64,000 nucleotides of DNA from Cristatella mucedo (lineage: Eukaryota; Bryozoa; Phylactolaemata; Cristatellidae): NCBI GenBank assembly GCA_009760855.2, contig WPIO01000026.1:188001-252000 (forward strand), read 5' to 3'. Position 1 is the stretch's first letter; each line of letters starts with the position of its first letter. The position numbers and the translations under genes are program-made. Shown here in pieces: positions 12,801 to 21,444 of the stretch. The notes under the pieces are model-generated. The model was not told the DNA's origin and searched no databases. It saw only the letters and a program-made list of their open reading frames with translations.

Positions 12801-15361
12801 CAATTGCAAAGTTAGGGACAGGCAGGTCTTGCATCAGAGTTTTGCATACACTATAGGCGCCTTATTGCGCAAGCTGAAAGACCTCTTAGCAGTGAGTTAC
12901 AGAAGTCGAGATAGGATGTCACAAATGCAGGGACCAACTTGGTTGCAGTATACCTGTCTGAGCAGCACCAAATTTTGCAATGTTTAAATATATGTTTAAA
13001 TCAATAGCTTAAAGTAGGCAAATTTGACTTCGGAGCTGATGTGGTCGTCTAGTGAAAGATCACTTTGGAACAGCACACTATTTTGTTGGCACACAGGTTG
13101 GTTTTATCTTCATTCAATTTGAGAAAGTGCATGGCCATCTAAGTGTGAATGTCAGTTATGCATGCTGCAAGGGAATTGAGAGAGTCATGATAGCCAAGAT
13201 TGTGCTTGGCGATTACCTCGACAAGAAGGCGTGTATAAATTGTGAAAAGAAGTGGACCAAGCATACCCAAAATTCAGAGGCTCCTTGTATGACTGTTGTC
13301 CATGGACATCAATGCTCTGTACTATCCCCCTGAAATGGGACCTAGGTCATTTCAATGCAGTGCTGGTGATAGGCGAGATGTTGGAACTCGCAATGACTTG
13401 GTGATCAATAGCATGAACGCTGCCAAGAGATTGAGTAAAACAAGCAGATAAACTCGGCCTAAATCTGAATTCCTGAGAATGAATGTGCACTCACAGTAAT
13501 GCTGACTCAGTGGAGGGATCAGTTCTAAAACCTGAGTGGAACTTGCTTACTAGGTTTCAAGTTTTGGTATTAGAGTTTAGCTGGTCTGCCTGTACTTGTT
13601 CCAATGTCTTTGATGGTAATGACGGTAGGCAGACTGTGCAGAAGTTGCTTAAGTTCTTCTGGTCTAGGGTTGCCTTCTTAATGAATGTCCTAAAAACAGC
13701 CATTTTGAAGGGTGCAAAGAACAGGCCTAAGGTACAGGACATATTTAATACGTTTGTTGTTATGCAGAGCAGAAGCAAATCTATGTATCTCAGAAGAAGT
13801 AGAACAGTGGCCATAGGGTCTAGAGGGCCACGGGTCTTCTCAGACTTGGTGATGAACTTCAAAATTTGGTCATTAGTGGCAGGCTGGAAGGTGGACATTG
13901 AGGTACTGCCATGAACTGAGAGTGAGATTACGTTGCCTTTGAAGGTTATGTGTTGGACCACCAAGGTTATCCCGATGTATCATTCATTCTGTGTCTGATG
14001 TGTGATTAGATAATCATTAAAGTTGCCTTGCGATATGGAGCCAAATGCTTTCGTAAACATTCGTTGCTTCCCCCTCAGTTCTCATACACGTGGCCTTTCT
14101 GCTGCTACATGCAGGTTAATTAGTTCAAATGAGACCGGCTTCAAAAAAATCCTTAAGCACTTGTGGTCAGATGTACTGTAACCATTTTGACTTACTTCAT
14201 TTGGCCTTTTATTCTGCCTATGGTCTGGTGTGCACCAAGTCGGTTTCTTCGAGGCCTGATCAATTGGTGACCCACATCGCATCCCTCCCGTTGACAGCCT
14301 ACTTGGTTCAAGCAGCACTGGTATAGCAATAGCATGCTAAGATTTTTCTGTGCTTGCCATACGAAAGCATGGCAGTAATCGGTGTGACCTAATGAAGTAG
14401 CCTGATTCAAAATACTCATTTACTGGATTCCCTTGGAAATCACTTTGCTGTCAGAAATTATGTCGAGGTGATGCCGAGCGAGTGGCCACAAGCAGACCTG
14501 TTTTATCTTTATTGGGAGCCCTTTTCATGCATTTGCACAGACTGCATCTAGTGTTTTCTGGAAGCAATGTGCATCTCGTAATTACATCTCGTCGTTACTT
14601 GCCGGTCCACCTGCTGCTCTATCGCTTCGATCCTTTAAATTTACTGAGTTGCCGAGTTGCCTAATGCCGATCAGGTCGGCGAGGGCTCGCTAAGTGCCTC
14701 AATCCTCCAGCTTTAAGCACTTCTGCTTACAAGTTTCTCAGCAATCAATCAACTTTTGTAGCACAACATATCTCACTACTCCTCTCTCGAGGCTCAATGT
14801 TTTTGCATGCTACTACAGGGGCCACAGAATGCAAAACCGGGTGAACCAAGGTATAAAGTGCTATTTTAATTTAAAAACTATTTTAATCTATTGAGTGCAA
14901 GTGTAGGAATTGAATGAACTTTATGGTTTTGATCAAGCATGGCTGTGAGCTCGGCTTTAGAGTTACCTTGGAACAAAGTACTTTGAAACGTCGTTGGGTT
15001 AACAATCGCTTTGCAAAGTTGGAGCCGAAATGCACGTGATCCACAACCATAAAAGCATCTGTGAAATTCCATTGGGAAGAGTTCGATGCATGCATTCTAG
15101 CTCACAATTAGGCAATTAGCATAGTTTGATAGAGCATGCTTCAGTCCGGAGGTCACTTTCGATTATATTGGGCTCGCAGAACCGATGATTAGACGTTGTG
15201 TGGCAGCTGCGAAGGGAAGGCTCACGGTCGCCATGCTATATACTTTTTTTACAGCTGTGATTTCTTGCTTGTTTCAGTACTTTGAAAAGCTCGGAGACAA
15301 TTGGTTCTTTAAAGATGCCATGTCATTACCTGAAGGTACTTTGCCGGCCGGCAATGGCTGA
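224..15361 (+). CDS. Oxysterol-binding-protein-related protein (ORP9/10/11-like), C-terminal exons, 5' partial
   Basis: Four exons (224-340, 2773-2937, 8645-8710, 15278-15361) join in phase 0 throughout and give 143 C-terminal codons; the start of the gene lies before the window. ORPs bind and exchange sterols and phospholipids such as PI4P at membrane contact sites. The first exon holds [13 protein letters not shown] and GEWNGTMEI, typical of the last beta strands of the OSBP-related domain. The second holds [18 protein letters not shown], matching the family's YESRxLWxxVT helix. The third is a charged helix ([12 protein letters not shown]) where the family has LEERQR. The last holds [14 protein letters not shown], the family's YFxxxGDxWxYxxx end. 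VTDSLRE and the YF..GD.W ending point to the ORP9/10/11 group over ORP1/2 or ORP5/8. All introns carry truncated repeats. Seen: exons, phases, motifs; family knowledge: function; subgroup is inference. Confidence 0.85.
1200..1440 (-). repeat. Degenerate tRNA-derived SINE remnants (two partial copies)
   Basis: Two short segments resemble the box-B and linker part of the window's tRNA-like SINE in reverse orientation. They are GATGCAGGTCTCGAA near 1251 and GCAGCAGGACTCGAATCC near 1353, each followed by an A-box-like stretch. Both are strongly diverged. Confidence 0.4.
1800..1850 (+). repeat. LINE/SINE 3'-terminal hairpin scrap
   Basis: Contains GATTGAGTTCTCTGAGAGCGC followed by an ATT-rich run, the same 3' signature as family-B LINE copies elsewhere in the window. 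Only the end is present. Confidence 0.5.
2773..2937 (+). CDS. ORP-like gene, exon with YESRKLW motif
   Basis: 55 codons, phase 0 at both ends. The frame is closed by a TAG at 2770-2772 that overlaps the acceptor GCGTAG, and it ends at donor CGG|GTGAGA. It encodes [14 protein letters not shown] and [18 protein letters not shown], the ORP family helix before the C-terminal tail. The acceptor has a weak pyrimidine tract, so the first few residues are less certain than the rest. Confidence 0.85.
5120..6515 (+). mobile_element. L2/CR1-type LINE, degenerate endonuclease and linker, RT mostly deleted
   Basis: In shifting frames the + strand gives [20 protein letters not shown] near 5146, [15 protein letters not shown] near 5370, and [13 protein letters not shown] near 5965. 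It also gives [12 protein letters not shown] near 6178. These match, in order, the apurinic-endonuclease domain (TETWL..., YRPP...FxxDF) and the endonuclease-RT linker of L2/CR1 LINEs. The sequence then jumps to a GTAAAGCGCC 3' end with an ATT-rich tail (6448-6510), so the RT is lost. Stops and frameshifts show it is dead. It is the only endonuclease-bearing copy I see. Confidence 0.6.
6850..7065. repeat. Compound (AT)n/(GT)n microsatellite
   Basis: About 215 bases of alternating TA and GT runs. It abuts the 3' end of the SINE at 7062-7275 and probably grew from its tail. The many apparent open frames across it are artefacts. Confidence 0.95.
7062..7275 (-). mobile_element. tRNA-derived SINE with L2-type 3' hairpin
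   Basis: On the - strand: a tRNA-like head with box B (GGTCGTGGGCTCGAGCC near 7125), then GTGAAGCGCC...GGCGCTATACAAATGAATTA. GCGCC and GGCGC can pair. The 3' end runs into a (CA)n repeat. Same organisation as the copies near 42.0 and 34.6 kb. Confidence 0.7.
8645..8710 (+). CDS. ORP-like gene, 22-codon exon (charged helix)
   Basis: Acceptor ATCTTTGCAG ends at 8644 and the donor is AAG|GTGATT at 8711; phase 0 both ends. It encodes [16 protein letters not shown], which aligns with the charged LEERQR-type helix that follows the YESRxLW segment in ORP9-11. The donor GTGATT is a weak match to consensus. The exon is short enough to be missed by gene finders. Confidence 0.72.
8884..9811 (+). mobile_element. 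Family B LINE (L2/CR1 type), internally deleted, with (TTA)n tail
   Basis: Begins in the RT palm region (VIAKH...; the catalytic box is degraded to TD). It jumps at about 8975-9013 over roughly 450 bases present in other copies, then continues through the thumb: [49 protein letters not shown] replaces the CAA after WLPVK. The 3' end has AAAGCGCCTAGAAAGAGATT and a (TTA)n tail of about 65 bases (9745-9811). Confidence 0.85.
9820..11020 (+). mobile_element. Second family B LINE copy, degenerate
   Basis: Starts near [13 protein letters not shown]-type sequence and carries [35 protein letters not shown] and [13 protein letters not shown], followed by many frameshifts. It closes with two consecutive 3'-hairpin signatures (about 10895-10945 and 10955-11015), so a second short end has been added or duplicated. 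It directly follows the previous copy's (TTA)n tail in the same orientation. Confidence 0.8.
11425..11600 (-). mobile_element. tRNA-derived SINE (S1 group), diverged
   Basis: Reverse orientation. Box-B-like ACTCGAACCCACGACCTGGG near 11525 and the opposite end GGTCGGCTGATTCAGC near 11440, as in the copies at 49.75 and 63.6 kb. Confidence 0.55.
11690..11845 (-). repeat. SINE-like remnant
   Basis: AATAAAGAATTGCCCAGCTG and CTGGACTCACACCCCGGGTT resemble the linker and box B of the S1 SINE in reverse. The sequence is diverged and its ends are uncertain. Confidence 0.35.
12405..14060 (-). mobile_element. Family B LINE, longest but decayed copy (RT fingers to 3' end)
   Basis: On the - strand, 13900-13560 translates with [39 protein letters not shown] and [19 protein letters not shown]. 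This is the N-terminal (fingers) part of an L2/CR1 reverse transcriptase (family pattern: FKxAxVxPLLKKxxLD, LPFLSKxLExxVxxQL). 13330-12405 carries the palm and thumb with numerous stops. The endonuclease is absent. The element sits antisense to the host gene. Confidence 0.72.
15278..15361 (+). CDS. ORP-like gene, terminal exon with stop codon
   Basis: Acceptor TTGTTTCAG ends at 15277. The reading frame in phase 0 gives [20 protein letters not shown] plus seven residues and a TGA at 15359-15361. YFxxxGDxWxxKDA is the expected ORP C-terminus. An AATAAA follows 232 bases after the stop. Confidence 0.82.
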   Translation, partial: YFEKLGDNWFFKDAMSLPEGTLPAGNG

Positions 15362-15592
15362 AACTGTAAGGAATTCTAATGCTATTCGAGAAGTCGTTAG
15401 ATCAGCATGGAATGAAGACGTGTTCGTATCATAATCTCTGCTTATTTTGTAAATTATTATTATAAACTTCTCTTTGTATAGAAGATCAAAGATGTAAGAG
15501 AGCAGTGCTTTTTCAAGTGCTCTTTTCTTCCAACTGTCAGAGAGTGCTTGCCAAAATTCTCAAATCTAATGGAGATCGGCTTTTAAGAAACA

Positions 15593-15598
15593 AATAAA
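15593..15598 (+). terminator. Poly(A) signal of the ORP-like gene
   Basis: AATAAA about 230 bases downstream of the TGA at 15359, followed by ordinary intergenic sequence. This fits a short 3' UTR (15362 to about 15615). Confidence 0.6.
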
Positions 15599-17584
15599 AC
15601 ATTGGCAGTTAATGCTTTTCAATACCGGTTGTGCAAAATTTAACGAGCTCGATGACAATAATGAGACCTAGCAGGTTCAGGCATGGTGCAAAGGTCAGGG
15701 TAGCCCAACCCTGCTGTCGTCGTGCCCCCCCCTGTCTGCTCTTTCTACGGTGGTTTCTGATAGATCGGATAGATGAGTATTGCTGCACTCGTCTTGGAAC
15801 AACCTTTTGCAATCGTCAAGCTGCTCAATTTTTCATCGGAAGGGAGTCGCATAAGGTTTCAGGATTGCAAACGATGTTGCATTTCATCATTGGGTTTAAA
15901 TAGAAGCTCTTCCAACGGAAAGATTAAGACGAAACAACTCTTAATGGCTATGGTAATTCAAATATGACAAAGGCTTTTGCCCGAGGCCCTATTTAGCTCG
16001 TGCTGTTAGCTAGGCATTCTTTCTCTTGCTTTGAAACTATGAGGTAACCCGGATCGAGAAAGCTTTCGACGAGCCCGGATGTTGTGGAGTCATACCTACA
16101 CTTTTTCTCATTAAGACCGAATTGGTCCAAAAACAGCTGTCAAGTTCCAATTTCCAGCGTTAATCTTAACTGTATTTGTGCTCAATTTTGCCATTGCCCT
16201 ACAACATCACACTCTCATCGGTTGGGCTTGTCTCCTGACGTTCAAGAAATGAAAAAAAAGTGGAAACAGACGCGGTTTTTGGGAGTGCTGAGCGCAGATG
16301 TGCTGTTAACGAGCACACGTCGGTCATCATTGCACTTTTCTGGTCCAAGCTTTGAGTTGATTCGCTGAACGACGTATTGAAAGTCGACAACCTGCACGTC
16401 TGCACTTTTGGTCTCAGCCTGTCGTGACCGTTGCAACGCCACAAGCAGAACAGCAGCAGCTGAATGAGCAACACATTTTATAAGCTGCCCATATGGACGC
16501 CACTAGTGGCCGCTTGCTTGTGTGATGGTCGCCCTCTCAGCGAGGTTGCGACTCATTAAGGTACATCGGTAACCCTTGTCACCAAATGTCACCAAGCAAG
16601 CTCCCCCCTTGGCACGTAACCCTCTCCAAGCAACGTTTCGCCTTGCTCACACACCTTGGCTTGGTAGTAGCTCTTGCCGGCTTCTGCCCCCTACCTACCT
16701 GTCTCTCCAAAGCAGGTCTAGCGAGGCGGCAATCGGGTCAGTCGGGCTTGGGTGGTGGCTTTAGTAAGGTAACCAAGCCGAGCCGACCACCGCAGGCAGC
16801 TGTCTGGTGAGCTGGTGGCTAGATGCAAGTTCGACGACCGCATACCTCGACCAGCCAAATTCCTGGAAAGCGACCTCTGCCGCCACCCATGCCTGCCACG
16901 ATGCTGTTCGGAGTAACCTGACAGGCTTGAATAATGTAGATAGTGGGATTGGCCCAGAGGTCGGATACTCGAACCTACTGACCCACGTAGCCTGCTCGAG
17001 TCCAGCGACCCTTTTTTGCAAGCTACACACAAGCTGTCGGATAAAAGAACCCCCAATATGTAAGGGCCTATTCAGATGCGAGACGTATTGTGCCCACCCT
17101 GTGGCTAGGCGACTATATTTTTTAGAGAACCGATCGAGTGGAGTCGTTCTTTCAGTTTCTTCTACCAGACAGGTACTTCAGCCCCAAAAAATCCTACCGA
17201 TTACATTACTCGAAACCAAGACCTCGTGGGTCTAGAGTTGATGACAGTAACCACTTGGCGATTGAAAGAACTGAGAGCTAAGGAAAAAGAAGGATTCAAC
17301 GTCCTCCTTAATACAGCAGCAGAATAAAAGGAAGGTAGCTAAGGAAAATATTGGATACAAGATTAGATGGAGGTTTGGGAAGGAAAAAAGTGTAGAACCC
17401 ACAAAGAGTGAGAATTAGGAAGGTGAGCCATCTGAGGATGGAGGTCTTTCCTCGACTCTCTAGATGGCTCTCTGAGCACTGAGAACGAAAATATGGGAGC
17501 AGAGACTGAAATAATTATGCAATCAAGGAGGTCAGATACGAAGCCAGTCACTGAACAGAGGGGCACGAGAAATGTGCACAGGAC

Positions 17585-17715
17585 TGCCACTGACCATATT
17601 TATATGCCGACCCTGTGCATGTCACCTCTAACATTGTCATGCTTATTGTCATAGAGCAAGCGACCGCTAACAATCGATCATGCTTTTTTGCAGAAAATGT
17701 ATTATTATTATCATT
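17585..17715 (+). repeat. Family B LINE 3'-UTR scrap
   Basis: CTGACC...CCCTGTGCATGTCACC and the ending CAGAAAATG(TATTATT) match the 3' UTR of family B, but the 3' hairpin has been lost. Confidence 0.6.
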
Positions 17716-18212
17716 ATTATATGACAATCAACGTTGTTCCTTTCAAATGATATATACATCGAAAACTACAGAGTAGCAGAGTGAACTAGGTTATACAGGA
17801 TAATTAAAAGACGGTACAAGAATAAAATCTATAAGAAACAGCTTTTTTAAAGAACAAGCAAAATCCAACAGGACATACGTGCTAAGCAAGCAGATGGAGA
17901 TGTGTAAGGTTTCAAAATATAGATGTGAAGCGTAATTGAAACCAATAGGCGAGTTACAGAGCCATCAGCTGTGGGACTGGATTTGCAACATTCGTCGTTA
18001 TAAAGTGGAGTACGCTACCTGTTACGATTTCACCCAGATGCCTCAAAATGAAAAAACAACAGTCGGATGAGAAAGACAAGGCGTATGTGCGAGACTTGCT
18101 TACCCTGCTCTCAAGAAGAGGGACCGTGAAAAACGGTGTCCCTTATTTTCGAGGATAACGAGCGCTCCTAGCGGTAGCGTATCTACAGACTGAAGGTACG
18201 TAGGTGCCTATA

Positions 18213-18216
18213 ATGT

Positions 18217-18251
<35 letters not shown>

Positions 18252-18284
18252 CGCGTACGCGTGCATGTGTGTGTATTATGTATG
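18213..18284. repeat. (GT)n microsatellite at a LINE 3' end
   Basis: GT run (about 18219-18248) followed by TG/TATG variants that grade into the 3' end of the family A LINE on the - strand. On that strand the element's tail reads ATACAT then (CA)n. Confidence 0.85.
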
Positions 18285-19412
18285 TATCTCCGTCTGTAAC
18301 TCCACAAAGTCATAAAGATCATGTGGGTGTTACGCAGGAGAGTTTTGTATAGCGCACTCACAGCCTAAGCGGCATTCGGTAGCCAACAGACTTCGTCTCC
18401 TGCAACAAAGAGAAAGTGGGAAGCATAGAAGAGTCAGGAGAGCAGTTGAGGTAGTGAGTAGCATAGAAGTAGCAGCTCAGGACCGCTGAAAAGGATGAGC
18501 CATAGTCGACAGTAGGAGAGTAGTTGTCGTTGCGTAAGAATTGTGGAAGCGAGTTCCACAGTCTAGGATTTGCAGAGCTAAAGCTTCTGTCGCCAACGGT
18601 CTTTAAGCGGAGGAATGGAACCGCTAATTTATTGTCCGTACAGGACCTGAGGGCTCGGAGAGGCTGAAACTGATGCAGCAGTTCAGCTAGGTACGAAGGA
18701 GCCAAGCCGTGGTGGGCCTTGTGGGTCAGCGTAAGAACTTTGCTCTGTATCCGTTGCTCAATCGGCATCCATCTTAGCTCTTTTAGCAAAAGAGACACGT
18801 GCTCAAACGTCTGGGACTTGAAGACTAGCCTTGCAGCCATAATCATAATCAGCTGCAGTGGCCTTGTTGCTTTCTTCGGTAACCCAGCCAATAGGGAATT
18901 ACAACAATCAAGCCGAGACAGAACTAAGAAGCTATTTAAATTTTTTCCAAGCCACTGTGGAAGACAGCTCCTAATTTTGGATAGGGATCGGACGTGATGG
19001 CTAGCTGTAGAAGCAGTCTTCTGAATAAAGCTTTGAAAATTGAGGCAGCTGTCGAAAACGGCACCTAAATTTCGAGCACGTGGTGATGGTCGCACAGCAG
19101 CATCACCTATTAGAAGAGCAAAGCCTTTTAATCCAGCCATGCGCTTAGGGTGTCCTATGAGCAGCAGTTCGGTTTTATCGTCATTTAATTTCAAGAAGTT
19201 TTCCAACATCCAGGATCGAATGTCGGCAAGGCAAGCATTCAGTTTATCAGTTGCTGCAGCAGATTCCGACGGTTTGAATGACAAATAAAGCTGACTACCG
19301 TCAGCCTAAAAGTGATATCCTATTCCATGGGCCTTAATCACTTTTCCCAGATGTTAGAGTATAAATGGAGATGAGGAAGGGACCGAGTACAGACCCTTGA
19401 GGGACTCCACAG
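18280..19412 (-). mobile_element. Family A LINE (L2/CR1 type), 5'-truncated
   Basis: On the - strand: [13 protein letters not shown] near 19412-19370, then a stop inside the catalytic box (F*ADG where the 60-kb copy has FYADD). A 308-codon open frame follows (19284-18358) with [51 protein letters not shown] and PRLWNSLPQFLRNDNYSP. It ends in the family A 3' hairpin and runs into (CA)n. Inactive. Confidence 0.88.
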
Positions 19413-19454
19413 GTGACAAACGAACCCGTTATAAAACCATTACATCCCACTTTC

Positions 19455-19528
19455 TCCTCGAGGGAGGACCAATCCGGAATGCCAGGGCTACCGGTCTCGC
19501 GCTCTACCGACGGAGCTATCGAGGCAAA
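19455..19528 (-). repeat. tRNA-like SINE head fragment
   Basis: On the - strand, GCCTCGATAGCTCCGTCGGT followed by AGAGCG is a near-perfect tRNA D-arm/A-box. The following CCTGGCATTCCGGATTGG replaces a normal T-arm, so it is not an intact tRNA. It lies just beyond the 5' truncation point of the family A LINE. Confidence 0.5.
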
Positions 19529-19634
19529 TTTAAATTCAGTACTCAACAATTTAAAGCCTCGTCTTTAAGTGCTCGTGCCCAGATTTAATGCGTGGATTAA
19601 GGCATACGTTGGTGCAGTGTATATGCTGTGTGTA

Positions 19635-19642
<8 letters not shown>

Positions 19643-19687
<45 letters not shown>
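19643..19687. repeat. (TA)n microsatellite
   Basis: About 45 bases of uninterrupted TA preceded by GT runs. Confidence 0.9.
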
Positions 19688-19689
<2 letters not shown>

Positions 19690-20540
19690 TAAAGTAGGAC
19701 ATATTTGTAATGCCCAGCGATTACGGCCTGCGAGATTGAGAGCTGAAACTCAATTACGAGCTATGGGCTTTGCTGCTGAATTAGAATCGACCAGCTTATG
19801 AAGCAGCCTCAATAAGCCGAGGTTTATGCGGTGTATTAATTTGCACGAACAAGATTATGGCACGTCTCGTGACTTGGCCATTACATAGGGCATAATAGAC
19901 AGACTATTGTGCTTTTCCTAATACGACGTTATCGCTAGCGCTGCGTGCAGAATATGGAGCGCTATATTGTTATCGTCGGCTAGATTGCTAGCTTCATGTC
20001 TTTGCAGATTGCACGCCTTGTGCCGCTACCCGAGCTAGAGAGGGTTGTGCGATCATAACACCGTGAAGCGATGGCGCTAGTCGTGTGGCGGCGCACGGTG
20101 TGGCGGCGCACGGTGCGCCGTTTGCTCGGGCCACGTCGGACTCGAGCAAATGCGCGGTCCGAAGGGGGGGTGTCCAAAAAGTGTAAATGTAAAAATGCAA
20201 GGCGCAGTTCTGTTCGCGAGCGTCTTTTAATGAGCCCCCCGAGGCTCATTTCGTACCGAGCTACAGCAAGCTTGCGTGACCCGCATCGCGGGTGGCTGCA
20301 ATTTCGCACCGACCGGCGCCTAGCTAGACCGTAGGATGGCCTGCGATGTAAAACAAGTTGGGTCGTGGTAGAATCTTCGCATGGAATGGTCAGAGCGACG
20401 AGGCTCGCTACCTCACTCGGTGCCTACACTCAGCGGCCGCCTCGTCCGCATCCACCTCCTTTTGCCCCCCCCCCCCACTCTTACCCTCCCCCATCAATTG
20501 GCCCCCGTCACTAAATCACCCCGTGCAACGGCGCCGGCGG

Positions 20541-20550
20541 CCATATAAGG
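20541..20550 (+). promoter_or_regulatory. CArG-box / TATA-like element
   Basis: CCATATAAGG is a perfect CC(A/T)6GG serum-response-factor site and also contains a TATA-box-like ATATAAG. It sits in the CpG-rich region about 50 bases before a pair of CCAAT boxes. Confidence 0.45.
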
Positions 20551-20600
20551 TAAACAAGCTGGCGGCGGTTGCGAGTTCGTCATAAACTTAGGTCACTTAC

Positions 20601-20626
20601 GATTGGTCAAAAGAGTTGGCCAATGG
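20601..20626. promoter_or_regulatory. Paired CCAAT boxes (NF-Y-like)
   Basis: GATTGGTC (20601-20608, inverted CCAAT) and TTGGCCAATGG (20616-20626) lie within 26 bases of each other in opposite orientations. Paired CCAAT boxes are common in TATA-poor housekeeping promoters. Confidence 0.4.
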
Positions 20627-21427
20627 TCCGCCGTCTTTTAGCCCGTTCATCGGCCATAGTTGTCGCTCCGCGTGGCCGTTCGGAACGTGTTGGCGGGATT
20701 AGAGAGGTGAAAGTATGTTTTGTCTTGTCAAATTTGGTCTGCATTCAATGCGCTTGGCTGCGTGTACGTTATTCTACGTAAAAAGGGGGTTTAGTCGTTA
20801 CTGGCTGCCCGCATTCGTGTTAAGGTCGCTACTCACGCGTTGCTGGCGATAGTACTCGGGCGGTGTTATAGGAACGCCGCTTGTCCGCTTTTCTCAGCAT
20901 TGCTCACAATTTGTATCCTGTCGTGGTAAGCTCTGTAGTTTAATACTGCATACTTTTTATCTCCCTTGCAATATGATATATGAGTCCCCATGAGCTGAAT
21001 GCCCTCGCCGCACTCACACTAGCACCCTCGCTTTGCCCGGCACGCATTTTCTTCAACAAGCGCCATCTCGTAGTGCTAGTGCTAGCTGCGTCTTACCGTA
21101 GAGGGATGTTTTTGCAGTCATCCCTAGCGCCTAGTTACTCGCGCCAAACGGTTGTCGCTTAACGAAATTGTTGCGGCTCCTGTTCTCGACCTCCAGCGCC
21201 GACTCGTGCTCTCATTAAGAGAGCGTGAAATTATCCCATTTGAGCGAGTTAGGCTTGAGCATTGAGGGCATATTTTACTCGCGGCTAGGAATCCAAAACG
21301 GAGCGTGTTCATACTCGCCTAGAAATATTTCAATCTGATGTCCTTCGGGCTCTGTATTGACATCTTTTTCGGTCATTGTTGCTAACAAAACTGTCGCTGT
21401 TCTCTTGCAGGTATTCTGACGACCTTC

Positions 21428-21444
21428 ATGGCTGACTCAAAAGA
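21428..21444 (+). CDS. Nap1: NAP1-like exon with start codon
   Basis: The exon begins at 21411 after acceptor TCTCTTGCAG. ATG at 21428 gives MADSK plus two bases before donor GTAAGG (21445). NAP1 proteins commonly begin MAD.... The short 5' UTR part is 21411-21427. Confidence 0.82.

Larger units (their letters stand above)
8711..15277 (+). other. Intron of the ORP-like gene
   Basis: 6.6-kb intron filled with family-B LINE copies (8884-9811, 9820-11020 and, inverted, 12405-14060) and SINE fragments (11425-11840). I recognise nothing in about 14100-15270. Confidence 0.7.
15615..20500. other. Intergenic region between the ORP-like and NAP1-like genes
   Basis: No exons recognised. Contents: a family-B LINE 3' scrap (17585-17715), a (GT)n run (18213-18250), a family A LINE (18280-19412), a tRNA-like fragment (19455-19528) and a (TA)n run (19643-19687). 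15620-17580 shows nothing I can assign. Confidence 0.6.
19970..20950 (+). promoter_or_regulatory. CpG-rich promoter region and presumed non-coding first exon of the NAP1-like gene
   Basis: CpG density rises sharply here compared with the flanks, and the region lies upstream of the exon carrying the NAP1 start codon. It includes a tandem 15-mer duplication at 20083-20112 (GTGTGGCGGCGCACG twice), the CArG/TATA-like site at 20541 and CCAAT boxes at 20601-20626. The first exon's donor cannot be fixed from sequence alone (GTGAAA at 20707 and GTAAGC at 20926 are candidates). Confidence 0.55.

Noticed and set aside
19455-19528. Possible functional tRNA gene
   Set aside because: Good A-box but no proper T-arm or acceptor stem; treated as a SINE fragment.
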